From Valencia hispanica (taxonomy: Eukaryota; Chordata; Actinopteri; Cyprinodontiformes; Valenciidae), in contig OY747716.1 of NCBI GenBank assembly GCA_963556495.2, positions 46,812,318 to 46,876,317 of the forward strand: a stretch of DNA of 64,000 bases. Direction: 5' to 3'. The notes under the pieces were generated by a model. The model searched no databases. It had not been told where the DNA came from and saw only the letters and a program-made list of their open reading frames with translations. The first letter of the stretch is position 1, and every line of letters begins with the position of its first letter. Made by a program: the position numbers and the translations under genes. Positions 60,201 through 61,203 of this stretch are shown one piece after another.

Positions 60201-60308
60201 GGGTGTGTGTAGGAGTAAGGGGGGGGTCAGGGGCTGCTAAATTACCTCCAGCATATGCCCTGATCAGCTTGGACCTCTTCTTCTCATAACCCTTCTGAGT
60301 GATGTCCC
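1044..60308 (-). CDS. dip2c: dip2c-like gene, 30 internal exons (partial, both ends outside window)
   Basis: This is the only protein-coding gene seen. It encodes a Disco-interacting protein 2 family member. These are large cytosolic proteins with an N-terminal DMAP1-binding domain and two tandem adenylate-forming domains related to fatty acyl-AMP ligases; family members are linked to diacylglycerol homeostasis and neural development. Thirty exons with AG/GT borders join in frame: 2 nt completing a Gly codon plus 1279 codons. Paralogue choice rests on DIP2C-like stretches such as [13 protein letters not shown] in w30 and [10 protein letters not shown] in w29; DIP2A and DIP2B differ there as I recall them. 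Missing are the first exon (about 30 residues) and roughly 280 C-terminal residues. No frameshift or stop was found in any exon. Family assignment is near certain; the paralogue is likely but not proven, since teleosts may carry duplicated dip2c genes. Confidence 0.95.
1213..2256 (-). other. intron w29-w30, nothing specific recognised
   Basis: About 1 kb of intron, AT-rich near 1700-2050, with short inverted pieces such as TTAGAAGTTCTTCAGAAGAACTTCTAA near 1780. No further gene-like or clear transposon structure was seen. Confidence 0.5.
2257..2387 (-). CDS. dip2c: dip2c exon w29
   Basis: A 131-bp exon (43 codons + 2), acceptor CCTTCCAG, donor GTCGGT. It encodes [40 protein letters not shown] and CLC. 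The Met is an internal residue (family consensus AGV-KMSH), not a start. The [17 protein letters not shown] motif is DIP2-specific. Confidence 0.98.
2652..2780. repeat. fragment of a 'GATGCACCGAT' hAT-like element
   Basis: The stretch starts AAGGATGCACCGATATG and contains repeated GATAT-type motifs, as in a common teleost hAT-derived repeat. A related fragment lies at 33008-33110. Ends and target duplications were not resolved. Confidence 0.45.
3529..4056. mobile_element. mariner-type MITE, about 0.53 kb
   Basis: Terminal inverted repeats begin (TA)GTACTGTGCAACAG on the left; the right end is CTTTTGCACAGTACTGTA. Inside both ends the sequences TGTAAACAAAGAAT and ATTCTTTGTTTACA mirror each other, giving an imperfect TIR of about 50 bp. 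TA borders and the CAGTACTGTGCAAAAG terminus are typical of teleost mariner-derived MITEs. It has no transposase. Confidence 0.8.
4140..4245 (+). mobile_element. retroelement 3' tail ending in (CCTTG)n
   Basis: TAAAGCACCTTGAATTGCC, then GTGTGCTATACAAATAAAATTG, followed by six CCTTG repeats at 4213-4245. The 'gctatacaaataaaattg' plus short tandem repeat end is common for teleost LINE/SINE tails. Antisense to dip2c. Confidence 0.6.
4290..4795 (+). mobile_element. retroelement family C copy 1
   Basis: A retroelement-like repeat (my label C) with landmarks CATGTTGGAGCAGCTCTGATT, CAAGACTGACTGCTACTGGA and the end CCCTTTGGGATAAATAAAG. Other copies are at 7065-7490, 33170-34230 and 52682-53650. The 'CTGACTGCTACTGGAGATTCTTTCTGCCCACAGC' region resembles the C-terminal codons of LINE ORF2, so C is probably a 5'-truncated LINE or a SINE sharing its tail. 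Antisense to dip2c. Confidence 0.7.
5401..5510 (-). CDS. dip2c: dip2c exon w28
   Basis: A 110-bp exon (2 + 36 codons), acceptor GTGCTGCAG, donor GTCAGT. It encodes [20 protein letters not shown] then [31 protein letters not shown] is the nucleotide-binding loop-like motif (YxxxTSGTTG equivalent) of the second adenylate-forming domain. Confidence 0.97.
5770..5955. repeat. 'AAGTACACCC' repeat (family G) left part
   Basis: It contains GAAAGTACACCCTCTTACAG and GAAAGTAAGTACACCC, with related pieces at 7695-7760 (GGGTGTACTTAGTTTTATT), 38485-38560 and 63846-63940. It looks like a DNA transposon remnant that other elements have inserted into. Confidence 0.5.
5956..6884 (+). mobile_element. hAT-like MITE family A copy 1, carrying a nested insertion
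   Basis: The left end is AAGGGCTGGGAGATATGG and the right end ATTGCTCACTACTA. It is flanked by an 8-bp target duplication with one mismatch (CCGGTGAC at 5948-5955, CCAGTGAC at 6885-6892), the hAT signature. Family B is inserted inside at about 6228-6645. Other A copies are at 21609, 37719, 55479, 60705 and 63944. Confidence 0.8.
6228..6645 (-). mobile_element. repeat family B copy nested in family A copy 1
   Basis: This roughly 0.42 kb segment interrupts family A between 'aattatcataacata' and 'aaaagctaaatgat', which are near each other in other A copies. Its right part is the reverse complement of 14396-14634. The terminal motif is TTAAAGAGGCTATATGCAA. Confidence 0.65.
7065..7490 (+). mobile_element. 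retroelement family C copy 2
   Basis: It begins near CCCACAGGAGTTGAAAAAG and ends TTTTTGGGATAAATCAAG. It shares GATTTAAAGAGGAGC, GATTAGCAGAGCTTGCCAAC and GGTTGCAAGACTGACTGCTA with copy 1. Antisense to dip2c. Confidence 0.7.
8150..9330. repeat. interspersed element H copy 1 with 1 kb AT-rich minisatellite
   Basis: About 1 kb (8160-9185) of degenerate tandem units of roughly 20 bp around the palindrome TAAATATTTA, mostly CTAAATATTTAGCTTCCTAA and AAATATTTAGTTCACAAAC. It is followed by unique sequence (GTGACATTTGTTAATGAA ... TTTTGACTGTGTAACTTTAC) that recurs at 16950-17105 behind a much shorter version of the same array. So the minisatellite belongs to a mobile or duplicated unit that has expanded here. 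Confidence 0.75.
9386..9497 (-). CDS. dip2c: dip2c exon w27
   Basis: A 112-bp exon (37 codons + 1), acceptor CCCTGCAG, donor GTACTG. It encodes [20 protein letters not shown] then [17 protein letters not shown]. It lies just downstream of the 1 kb AT-rich minisatellite element in plus-strand coordinates. Confidence 0.97.
9588..9709 (-). CDS. dip2c: dip2c exon w26
   Basis: A 122-bp exon (2 + 40 codons), acceptor CCTGCAG, donor GTCCGC. It encodes [20 protein letters not shown] then [20 protein letters not shown], nearly identical to mammalian DIP2C. The intron to w27 is only 90 bp. Confidence 0.98.
9940..10063 (-). CDS. dip2c: dip2c exon w25
   Basis: A 124-bp exon (41 codons + 1), acceptor CCCTCTCCAG, donor GTCACA. 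It encodes [20 protein letters not shown] then [20 protein letters not shown] + P, including the [11 protein letters not shown] strand of the second domain. Confidence 0.97.
10177..10257 (-). CDS. dip2c: dip2c exon w24 (start of second adenylate-forming domain)
   Basis: An 81-bp exon of 27 whole codons, acceptor TGTTTCCAG, donor GTAACG. It encodes [20 protein letters not shown] + YTLLSSR. This opens the second FAAL-like domain. The Ala-Arg-Lys found before FLFLSE in some mammalian isoforms is not encoded at the exon edge. Confidence 0.96.
10258..11480 (-). other. intron w23-w24, 3' part: nothing specific recognised
   Basis: Ordinary AT-rich intron sequence. I looked on the minus strand across 10258-13161 for a 9-nt AG-Ala-Arg-Lys-GT microexon and found none by eye. 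Confidence 0.4.
11483..11830. repeat. 'GGGGTGTAACGATAC' hAT-like repeat
   Basis: CTGGGGGTGTAACGATACTC, then CGGTTTGGTACG and CACGGTTCGGTTC, a common teleost hAT-derived MITE signature. A second copy starts at 25337 (TAGGGGTGTAACGGTACAC). The right end is uncertain. Confidence 0.55.
12024..12576. mobile_element. MITE family O with GCTACATTGTG inverted ends
   Basis: The left end is TTAATGCTACATTGTGTAT and the right end AACACAATGTAGCTTTAA, so GCTACATTGTGT is a terminal inverted repeat of about 12 bp in an element of about 550 bp. TTAA or TTTAA at both borders may be the target duplication. No coding capacity. Confidence 0.6.
13162..13262 (-). CDS. dip2c: dip2c exon w23 (inter-domain linker)
   Basis: A 101-bp exon (2 + 33 codons), acceptor GTGCCGCAG, donor GTGACT. 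It encodes [20 protein letters not shown] then [13 protein letters not shown], the linker joining the two adenylate-forming domains. Mammalian DIP2C, as I recall it, continues DNDQ-ARK-FLFLSE; here w24 starts directly at FLFLSE. Confidence 0.97.
13338..13539 (-). CDS. dip2c: dip2c exon w22
   Basis: A 202-bp exon (67 codons + 1), acceptor CATTTCAG, donor GTGAGC. It encodes [60 protein letters not shown] and [20 protein letters not shown] is where the catalytic Lys motif of AMP-forming ligases would fall. Confidence 0.98.
13792..13906 (-). CDS. dip2c: dip2c exon w21
   Basis: A 115-bp exon (1 + 38 codons), acceptor TCTCTGCAG, donor GTAGGG. It encodes [20 protein letters not shown] then [18 protein letters not shown], conserved in vertebrate DIP2. 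A partial inverted copy of this exon with its splice sites lies at 53786-53864 on the plus strand, inside an earlier intron of the same gene. Confidence 0.98.
13952..14803. mobile_element. teleost DNA-transposon-like element with 10-bp flanking duplication
   Basis: It starts ACAGACTGTATAAATAAGAT and ends near ACATTTGGTTGGAGACGTT. It is flanked by identical AGCGCTGCTC at 13942-13951 and 14804-14813. The inverted copy at 53.7 kb has a single AGCGCCGCTC equivalent at this point, so it preserves the empty site. Internal pieces (GGAGCCAGCCCCTAGTGG, CACTTCCGCATTGGCTTTAC) are typical of a widespread fish non-autonomous element. A family B fragment (14396-14634) is nested inside. Confidence 0.75.
14396..14634 (+). 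mobile_element. repeat family B fragment, nested
   Basis: TTAAAGAGGCTATATGCAAG through ATCACTCTGCCACC matches the reverse complement of 6402-6640 closely. It interrupts the element at 13952-14803. Confidence 0.65.
15174..15425 (+). other. acidic 83-codon open frame, likely transposon-derived
   Basis: An open frame with protein-like composition: basic start ([12 protein letters not shown]), then SSFVSERS and [20 protein letters not shown] recall similar N-termini in multi-copy fish ORFs associated with repeats, but cannot confirm this. It is antisense to dip2c, lacks downstream coding, and is probably a 5' fragment of a repeat-borne ORF, not a gene. Confidence 0.3.
15870..16078 (-). CDS. dip2c: dip2c exon w20
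   Basis: A 209-bp exon (69 codons + 2), acceptor TGCCTGCAG, donor GTGAGT. It encodes [60 protein letters not shown] and [15 protein letters not shown] and the [20 protein letters not shown] hinge region are the conserved end of the N-terminal subdomain and start of the C-terminal subdomain of the first adenylate-forming domain. Confidence 0.98.
16363..16575. repeat. interspersed repeat family P copy 1
   Basis: GTGGATGACGGGCCAAACC, then GAAAAATATCTTGGTTTTGTGAGA and CCCGGCTACGTGTGGACAA, repeated with few changes at 59080-59260. Confidence 0.65.
16745..17110. repeat. interspersed element H copy 2 (short array)
   Basis: The same AAATATTTAG-type units, only about 200 bp long, lead into GTGACATTTATAAATAAATA and TTTTGACTGTGTAACTCTAC. 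The flank matches 9190-9310. Confidence 0.7.
17260..17396 (-). CDS. dip2c: dip2c exon w19
   Basis: A 137-bp exon (2 + 45 codons), acceptor GTCTCAG, donor GTGAGG. It encodes [20 protein letters not shown] then [19 protein letters not shown] and TKNTFE. The DEIGELCV and GTSYYGL motifs correspond to the A5-like motif of adenylate-forming enzymes. Confidence 0.97.
17837..18477. repeat. (ATCC)n microsatellite, about 640 bp, interrupted
   Basis: Long runs of ATCC with GTCC, GTCT and TTAT variants and a recurring insert CATCCTGGACTCATC (near 17983, 18219 and 18265), which suggests internal duplications of larger blocks. The Ile-His-Pro-Ser reading frames here are artefacts. Confidence 0.92.
18870..19175 (+). 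mobile_element. non-LTR retroelement 3' end fragment
   Basis: One frame reads [18 protein letters not shown] residues and ends [14 protein letters not shown]. The 'LPTAVNLLN' end resembles the C-terminus of teleost LINE ORF2 proteins (F-P-AV-LLN). It is followed by TTGTAAATAATATTG. Antisense to dip2c. Confidence 0.5.
19380..19775. repeat. (AAGG)n/(AAGC) microsatellite, about 400 bp
   Basis: Tetranucleotide GGAA/GGAAGCAAGGAAGAAAG repeats, purine-only on the plus strand. They could form triplex DNA. Poly Leu-Pro-Ser-Phe frames on the minus strand are artefacts. Confidence 0.92.
20290..21190 (+). mobile_element. non-LTR retroelement 3' UTR and tail (ATCTT)n
   Basis: The right end reads CTGAATTTCCCCACTGGGAT, then TATTAAAGTATG and (TCTTA)3. 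This 'TTCCCCACTGGGATTATTAAAGTAT' style tail is typical of teleost LINEs. The upstream limit is uncertain. Antisense to dip2c. Confidence 0.6.
21269..21408 (-). CDS. dip2c: dip2c exon w18
   Basis: A 140-bp exon (1 + 46 codons + 1), acceptor TGTCTGCAG, donor GTAACT. It encodes [20 protein letters not shown] then [20 protein letters not shown] and GTVTPG, the conserved SVLTVQDVG strand of the first adenylate-forming domain. Confidence 0.97.
21519..22990. mobile_element. Tc1-like non-autonomous element D copy 1, split by element A copy 2
   Basis: The left piece (21519-21608) is GTGCCTTGCACAAGTATTCA with GTCACATTACAACAACAAAC. The right piece (22255 on) has AGTGTGGTGCACATTTTTAT, CAGCCCCCTTGAGTCAATGC, and near its end TTTAGGGGCATCAGACTG and AATGCATGGCACACG. 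This order matches a very common fish element ending in 'CAAAAGTATTCACACC' repeats. It is interrupted by an hAT-like copy. Confidence 0.7.
21609..22254 (+). mobile_element. hAT-like MITE family A copy 2, nested in element D
   Basis: The left end is AAGAGGACTGGGCAAC and the right end TTTTATATCGCCCACTTC. It is flanked by the 8-bp duplication TATGTGAT (21601-21608) / TATGTGAC (22255-22262). It has no open frame of note. Confidence 0.8.
23171..23285 (-). CDS. dip2c: dip2c exon w17
   Basis: A 115-bp exon (2 + 37 codons + 2), acceptor GTTTTAG, donor GTAAGC. It completes a Trp codon split with w16 and encodes [20 protein letters not shown] then [17 protein letters not shown], which matches mammalian DIP2C with few changes. 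Confidence 0.97.
23715..24610 (+). repeat. interspersed repeat K copy 1, split by an hAT-like MITE
   Basis: GGAGCCTTTATCCCAGTTTA, then CATGTCACTCAGAAAATCG and TGAAGTGCGTTCGACTC match the reverse complement of 41640-41800. The element continues after 24436 with CAGCTCGGCTATCAGAGTG. Element L copy 1 (24052-24436) lies inside. Confidence 0.65.
24052..24436. mobile_element. hAT-like MITE family L copy 1, nested in K
   Basis: TAGGGATGTATCGATACACC at the left and CAATACAAATCCCTAG at the right form inverted ends. The core TAGTTTGTGGGTGTTTTCAC, GGAGCAACTAGATCTAGT recurs at 33343-33706 (inverted) and 54420-54680. Confidence 0.75.
24794..25324. mobile_element. MITE family J with 16-bp inverted ends
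   Basis: The left end is TAACCCCTCCTTTCCAC and the right end GTAGAAAGGAGGGGTAA, near-perfect inverted repeats. Inner inverted pieces CCCTTTCCACCGGG and TCTGGTGGAAAGGG add a second stem. About 530 bp, no coding capacity. I do not recognise the family. Confidence 0.7.
25337..25440. repeat. 'TAGGGGTGTAACGGTAC' hAT-like repeat, left end
   Basis: TAGGGGTGTAACGGTACAC followed by CACGGTTCAGTACG is the classic left end of a teleost hAT MITE, truncated or overwritten by element E at about 25440. Confidence 0.6.
25440..25905 (-). repeat. interspersed repeat E copy 1 (reverse)
   Basis: The reverse complement matches 62240-63060: GATGCGTTCGCTGAAAAAG, GGACCTTATTGCTGCTGAAA, CAGCTGTTGGGAAAATTCC. Another copy is at 36345-36760. 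Confidence 0.65.
25906..27456 (-). other. intron w16-w17 middle part, little recognised
   Basis: Mixed repeat-like sequence without clear ends. Part of 26520-26740 has an open frame with no recognised homology. Nothing gene-like on either strand. Confidence 0.4.
27459..28590 (+). pseudogene. dead Tc1/mariner transposon with frameshifted transposase
   Basis: The left end follows a TA dinucleotide: CAGTCGTGGCCAAAAGTTTT, the terminal repeat of a known fish Tc1 family. The transposase reads in two main pieces. At 27863-28153 is an N-terminal helix-turn-helix part (ASGRPRKSS motif, ARTVRRRL). At 28172-28588 is the DDE part with [27 protein letters not shown] and [11 protein letters not shown]. 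At least two frame changes separate them near 28150-28190. The expected first catalytic Asp (FSDE) is His here, and the last catalytic segment is cut off after [12 protein letters not shown]. The right terminal repeat is missing. Inactive. Confidence 0.9.
28591..29709 (-). other. intron part without recognised elements
   Basis: Right of the truncated Tc1 copy. It contains CGTCCTGGAGGAAGGAGCC and other unplaced sequence, then a short (CA)n at 29640-29652. No gene-like signal. Confidence 0.4.
29710..29829 (-). CDS. dip2c: dip2c exon w16
   Basis: A 120-bp exon (2 + 39 codons + 1), donor GTAAGG. It encodes [20 protein letters not shown] then [19 protein letters not shown]. The acceptor is unusual: a (TG)10 run leads straight to CAG, with no pyrimidine-rich tract beside it. 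Frame and homology nonetheless fix the exon. Confidence 0.96.
29833..29868. repeat. (CA)10 plus CA-rich tail at the w16 acceptor
   Basis: On the transcribed strand this is (TG)10 ending directly in the CAG acceptor of w16, within a 91-bp intron. A good branch-point match CACTAAC lies on the minus strand at 29871-29877. Confidence 0.92.
29921..30014 (-). CDS. dip2c: dip2c exon w15
   Basis: A 94-bp exon (31 codons + 1), acceptor TTTGCAG, donor GTCAGG. It encodes [20 protein letters not shown] then [11 protein letters not shown], a hydrophobic helix-turn region strongly conserved in DIP2. Confidence 0.97.
30099..30163 (-). CDS. dip2c: dip2c exon w14
   Basis: A 65-bp exon (2 + 21 codons), acceptor GATTCAG, donor GTGAGA. 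It encodes [20 protein letters not shown] + T, a highly conserved segment of the first adenylate-forming domain. It is flanked by introns of 95 and 84 bp. Confidence 0.97.
30214..30251. repeat. (TG)19 dinucleotide repeat beside the w13 donor
   Basis: On the transcribed strand this is (CA)19 starting 9 nt inside the 95-bp intron between w13 and w14. It makes up about 40% of that intron. Confidence 0.95.
30259..30361 (-). CDS. dip2c: dip2c exon w13 (first adenylate-forming domain)
   Basis: A 103-bp exon (34 codons + 1), acceptor CCTGCCAG, donor GTATCC. It encodes [20 protein letters not shown] then [24 protein letters not shown] sits where Ser/Thr/Gly-rich P-loop-like motifs lie in AMP-forming ligases. 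A (CA)19 tract begins only 9 nt into the following intron. Confidence 0.96.
30362..32600 (-). other. intron w12-w13 with transposon remnants
   Basis: 30470-30920 has 'AGGGCCGGGCCATTTATCGG'-type hAT-like sequence. 31590-32420 has DNA-transposon fragments (GTGGTGGTGGCAGTATCATG; TTTGGGATTTCATTAGCTG). No complete ends were seen. Confidence 0.45.
32601..32710 (-). CDS. dip2c: dip2c exon w12 (first adenylate-forming domain)
   Basis: A 110-bp exon (2 + 36 codons), acceptor TCCTGCAG, donor GTGAGC. It encodes [19 protein letters not shown] then [18 protein letters not shown], essentially identical to mammalian DIP2C. Confidence 0.97.
32797..32920 (-). CDS. dip2c: dip2c exon w11 (first adenylate-forming domain)
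   Basis: A 124-bp exon (41 codons + 1), acceptor CCAATAG, donor GTCAGA. It encodes [30 protein letters not shown] and [10 protein letters not shown], matching vertebrate DIP2. It is separated from w12 by only 86 bp. Confidence 0.96.
33170..34230 (+). mobile_element. retroelement family C copy 3, split by hAT-like MITE L
   Basis: The left piece (about 33170-33342) has GCATGTTGGAGCCGCTCTG and CATGGCAACACC. The right piece (from 33707) has GGGAGCAGCTGATTAGGG, GACTGACTGCTACTGGAG and the tail CCCTTTGGGATAAATAAAG. The uninterrupted copy at 53 kb joins the two pieces directly. Antisense to dip2c. Confidence 0.75.
33343..33706 (-). mobile_element. hAT-like MITE family L copy 2 (nested, inverted)
   Basis: It contains GATACGATATATAAG, TGGATCAACTAGATCTAGT-type sequence on the reverse strand, and right end GTATCGATATTTTGTAACATCC. 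It is inserted within C copy 3. Confidence 0.7.
34330..34600 (+). mobile_element. LINE ORF2 C-terminal fragment
   Basis: GAGAGGATCATCAGGGCTGA, CTTCCATCCAAGACTCGTAC, then a frame ending [14 protein letters not shown]. This is the typical 3' coding end of teleost L2/Rex-like LINEs, 5' truncated. Antisense to dip2c. Confidence 0.65.
35453..35563 (-). CDS. dip2c: dip2c exon w10 (first adenylate-forming domain)
   Basis: A 111-bp exon of 37 whole codons, acceptor ACCTGTAG, donor GTAAGT. It encodes [20 protein letters not shown] then [17 protein letters not shown]. The [18 protein letters not shown] motif is the conserved core of the acyl-AMP ligase-like fold in DIP2. Confidence 0.97.
35636..36888 (+). 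mobile_element. Tc1-like element D copy 2, carrying repeat E
   Basis: CATCATGGAGGCCAAGGAAC, GGTTATGACATCTCCCAAAG, GGCAGCATCATGCTGCGG, and the end AAGGAGCCTGAATACTTTTAC. Repeat E (36345-36760) interrupts it after GGGAACTAATTAATTAATT. The left terminus is missing. Confidence 0.7.
36345..36760 (+). repeat. interspersed repeat E copy 2, nested in D
   Basis: GCTGCCCATGCTGCATTCAG, GGCTGTTGAAATATCAACAC and CAAGTGGTTATATTGTTTC match 62490-62840. Confidence 0.65.
37166..37257 (-). CDS. dip2c: dip2c exon w9 (first adenylate-forming domain)
   Basis: A 92-bp exon (2 + 30 codons), acceptor CCCTGCAG, donor GTGAGT. It encodes [18 protein letters not shown] followed by [12 protein letters not shown], matching the family segment with the conserved PGDRVALV strand, which continues in w10. 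Confidence 0.97.
37719..38224 (+). mobile_element. hAT-like MITE family A copy 3, perfect 8-bp duplication
   Basis: A 506-bp element flanked by identical GCCTGAAC at 37711-37718 and 38225-38232. The left end is TAGGACTGGTCTCAAATC; the right end is GTATCGCCCGCTACTA. It is the best-preserved insertion of the family and fixes its type as hAT. Confidence 0.88.
38717..38914 (-). CDS. dip2c: dip2c exon w8 (start of first adenylate-forming domain)
   Basis: A 198-bp exon, acceptor GTTTCCAG, donor GTAAGC. It encodes [15 protein letters not shown], then [31 protein letters not shown] and [10 protein letters not shown]. The [13 protein letters not shown] block opens the first FAAL-like domain and is almost identical to mammalian DIP2C. 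Confidence 0.97.
39265..39910 (-). mobile_element. mixed fragment: element D copy 3 (reverse) and another repeat tail
   Basis: 39265-39365 (AAAATCCGTTAATAATG ... ACCGCCTTGGTGGAGGTAA) is a common fish repeat tail. 39380-39720 on the minus strand has GTGGTGGCAGTGTCATGCTG and GGCCTAGTCAAAGTCCAGAG of element D, and 39760-39905 its terminal part. Confidence 0.55.
40182..40760. repeat. purine-rich microsatellite with a pure (AAGG)39 block
   Basis: 40182-40603 is degenerate AAGGA-type purine sequence. 40604-40760 is an uninterrupted (AAGG)n of about 157 bp. The purity suggests recent expansion and high length polymorphism. Confidence 0.95.
41330..41800 (-). repeat. interspersed repeat K copy 2 (reverse, uninterrupted)
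   Basis: The reverse complement matches 23715-24610, including ATGAAGTGCGTTCGACTC and TTGATTGTGTTACTCTT. It lacks the MITE that splits copy 1. Confidence 0.65.
42128..42247 (-). CDS. dip2c: dip2c exon w7
   Basis: A 120-bp exon (2 + 39 codons + 1), acceptor TTTTTCCAG, donor GTCAGA. It encodes [20 protein letters not shown] and then [19 protein letters not shown], the conserved helix and basic-acidic motif just before the first adenylate-forming domain. The preceding intron (9.4 kb) contains the giant minisatellite. Confidence 0.97.
42401..49368. repeat. giant 21-bp minisatellite, about 7 kb, with higher-order structure
   Basis: Roughly 330 tandem units of about 21 bp, consensus GGTTCCTAAGGCTGCTAAC followed by AA, with 20- and 22-bp variants, fill most of the 9.4-kb intron between w6 and w7. 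Two sub-blocks differ. In 42.6-44.0 kb a marker GGGTTCCTAAGGCCAC recurs at 42601, 42896, 43338 and 43684. In 44.5-49.2 kb a marker AAGGCTAATAACC recurs at 44513, 45380, 46121, 46967, 47728 and 48595, so spacing alternates between about 850-867 and 741-761 bp. Because the unit is seven codons long, several frames stay open on both strands for up to about 740 nt; none has a coding signature. Confidence 0.97.
49369..51680 (-). other. intron w6-w7 5' part, with a retroelement tail
   Basis: No clear element in 49370-50920. At 50930-51135 a plus-strand retroelement tail ends TGAATTTCCCCGTTGTGGGA, CAATAAAAGATT and (CTT)n. The rest is unrecognised. Confidence 0.45.
51681..51827 (-). CDS. dip2c: dip2c exon w6
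   Basis: A 147-bp exon (2 + 48 codons + 1), acceptor CTCCCACAG, donor GTGAGG. It encodes [19 protein letters not shown], a diverged linker, then [13 protein letters not shown]. The ENHSAPPDV start and KYGNAE-METGD end are diagnostic of DIP2; the middle ([15 protein letters not shown]) differs from mammals and is Ser/His-rich. Confidence 0.95.
52367..52489 (-). CDS. dip2c: probable dip2c cassette exon w5 (123 bp, phase 1-1)
   Basis: A 123-bp open segment with acceptor CACCGCAG and donor GTAGGT. It has 2 nt to complete a Gly codon, 40 codons and 1 trailing nt, exactly the phase needed to be included or skipped between w4 and w6. The peptide runs [20 protein letters not shown] then [20 protein letters not shown], with basic patches and Ser, protein-like in composition. 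It is not in the canonical mammalian DIP2C as I recall it. The call rests on phase symmetry, splice sites and composition, not on a known homologue. Confidence 0.65.
52682..53650 (+). mobile_element. retroelement family C, partial copy followed by complete copy
   Basis: 52682-52878 is a truncated C piece (CATGGATGCAGAGCAG ... ATCCAGGACATG). 52879-53650 is a longer copy: GCATGTTGGAGCAGCTCTG, CCATGGCAGCACGGTATTG, GGGAGCAGCTGATTAGC, and tail CCCTTTGGGATAAATAAAG. The longer copy is uninterrupted where copy 3 carries a MITE. Confidence 0.75.
53714..54072 (+). repeat. inverted copy of the w21 region
   Basis: About 360 bp matches the reverse complement of 13605-14839 without its transposon. It includes 38 bp upstream of the transposon site, the exon equivalent and about 200 bp of downstream intron. 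Divergence is modest, with small indels (for example about 40 extra bp around 53930-53975). Confidence 0.9.
53786..53864 (+). pseudogene. inverted partial duplicate of dip2c exon w21
   Basis: A 79-bp exon-like block with acceptor CTCTGCAG and donor GTATGG. It reads (R)[14 protein letters not shown] then [12 protein letters not shown]. Compared with w21 it lacks exactly 36 nt (12 codons, [12 protein letters not shown]) and has a few substitutions, with no stop or frameshift. It lies on the strand opposite to dip2c transcription, so it cannot be spliced into the normal mRNA. It is most simply a pseudo-exon. Confidence 0.9.
54420..54680 (+). mobile_element. hAT-like MITE family L copy 3
   Basis: ACTGGTAGTTTGTGGCTG, CCAGTGGATCAACTAGATCT, and right end GTCAGATTCTTGCCAAATAC. 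It matches 24190-24430. Confidence 0.7.
55006..55275 (-). CDS. dip2c: dip2c exon w4 (Ser-rich linker with His-rich tail)
   Basis: A 270-bp exon (2 + 89 codons + 1), acceptor TGTGCTCAG, donor GTGAGA. It encodes an acidic Ser block ([14 protein letters not shown]), MEHWMS, a poly-Ser run leading into [19 protein letters not shown], and then about 27 extra residues rich in His, Leu and Gln before the junction with w6 (or w5). Mammalian DIP2C, as I recall it, passes from the HTHI equivalent almost directly to ENHSAPPDV, so the His-rich tail looks like a lineage extension. The exon is GC-rich and low in complexity; the frame is fixed by both neighbours. Confidence 0.93.
55479..55650 (-). mobile_element. 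hAT-like MITE family A copy 4 (reverse, truncated)
   Basis: TAGTAGTGGGCGAAATAAAT, AAGGTAGAAATTATATAG, GGCCTACCACGATTGTGC: the reverse of the family A right half. The other end is missing. Confidence 0.7.
55651..57439 (-). other. intron w3-w4, nothing specific recognised
   Basis: Ordinary intron sequence. A short inverted pair lies at 56795-56835 (AGAACCGATT-type mirror of 'TTGTGGC...GCCACAAGAACC'). No gene-like signal. Confidence 0.4.
57440..57565 (-). CDS. dip2c: dip2c exon w3
   Basis: A 126-bp exon (2 + 41 codons + 1), acceptor TTCCTCAG, donor GTGACG. It encodes [18 protein letters not shown] followed by [18 protein letters not shown] and DAYTPP. The basic [17 protein letters not shown] segment is a DIP2 hallmark at the start of the unstructured linker. 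Confidence 0.96.
57790..58560. mobile_element. unrecognised 771-bp MITE with about 43-bp imperfect TIRs
   Basis: The left end is CCGGTGTTCTGACGG... and the right end ...CGACAGAACACCGG, exact inverse for 11 bp and alignable for about 43 bp, both reaching CATACC inside (left GGCATACC near 57825; right GGTATGATATTCTGACAGGG). It contains a short CTTCTATACTTTCTATA tandem repeat at 58325-58370 and no transposase. No clear target duplication was seen. Confidence 0.75.
58675..59045 (+). mobile_element. retroelement-like tail ending (ATT)n
   Basis: The right end is AAAAGCGCATTATAAATAAA then ATTTAAT and (ATT)n. This 'GCGCTATATAAATAAAAT' tail type is common for teleost LINE/SINE copies. Antisense to dip2c. 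Confidence 0.55.
59080..59260. repeat. interspersed repeat family P copy 2
   Basis: GTGGATGACGGGCCAAATCG, GAGACACCCGGCTACGTG: matches 16363-16575. Confidence 0.65.
59612..59716 (-). CDS. dip2c: dip2c exon w2
   Basis: A 105-bp exon (2 + 34 codons + 1), acceptor TTCTGTAG, donor GTACGG. It encodes [19 protein letters not shown] then [15 protein letters not shown]. The first half is Pro/Ala-rich and diverged; the basic HRRR-SG-RDERYRS block is the conserved end of the DMAP1-binding region. Confidence 0.94.
60246..60308 (-). CDS. dip2c: dip2c exon w1 (DMAP1-binding domain)
   Basis: A 63-bp exon encoding (G)[20 protein letters not shown](G), part of the DMAP1-binding domain. The acceptor is TTCACAG and the donor GTAATT. 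It starts with 2 nt that complete a Gly codon from an upstream exon outside the window, and ends with 1 nt. [15 protein letters not shown] is nearly invariant in vertebrate DIP2 proteins. Confidence 0.95.
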
Positions 60309-60704
60309 CTGTGAACAGATACAGATAGACAGAGTGAGAGAGGCAGAGGTGGCTGCGAGGGACGACTCTGGTCTCTTCATCCGTTTTGGTCAACCAAATG
60401 TTTTCATCTTTTCCTTTTAGGGACCATCGTCACCAGCCTTTTCTGTCTCTCCCAGTCTTAAGTGTCCTTATCTGACTGTTAATCAAAGAGAAATAACGTG
60501 AATAACATGAATAAAACAAGGTGAAATGAAGCTGAATGATGATGAAAATGAAAAAAAAAAAGTAAAAACAAGACTTTTTTTTCAAATCACGATCGTCTTA
60601 TCTGAGATCAAACAAAATTAACGTCACAGAAAAGACGAGGGGAAAAAACAAATAGCACTCTTAAATTTATTTATCAATGTGAAAATATGGTTAATCCTAA
60701 AGCC

Positions 60705-61203
60705 TCAGATCTATGTTGCGATATAATTTAAAGCGCTGTGCGATAAAGATTTATGTTGCGATATTTTCTTTTCGTTATATATGTTAAAATGAACATTCTC
60801 ACTTTCCAGATTCATTGCAGCAGAACTTCTAAAAAATACAGAATGCCATTTAAAGATCATTCATTGTGCAAAATGCATTAAAAAAAAGAAATTCAAATCT
60901 TTTTCCAAAAAAATGCAACACAAAGATTCTCATAACACAAATAAAGATGAAGATATTTTATATAATTAAAAGCTAATTGTTATGAAAACACAAAGTTTAA
61001 AATTGTCCCGCTTTCCTCGTCATTTGTTGCTGTTTATAAATTTAATAGCGCACAAAAATAAGCCTGCATATATTTGAATAAAAATGCTTCAAGTTCAACA
61101 GGTTTCCTTTACGTTAAATGTGGTAGGCCGTTATTTTAAGAATCTCTATCTTTGGCTAAATTTATATCATTTCTACCTTTCTACCTTTTATATTACCCAC
61201 TAC
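60705..61203 (+). mobile_element. hAT-like MITE family A copy 5
   Basis: CCTCAGATCTATGTTGCG, CATTCTCACTTTCCAG, right end TATATTACCCACTACTAG. It aligns with copies 1 and 2 through most of its length without the B insertion, which is how the B insertion point was inferred. Confidence 0.75.
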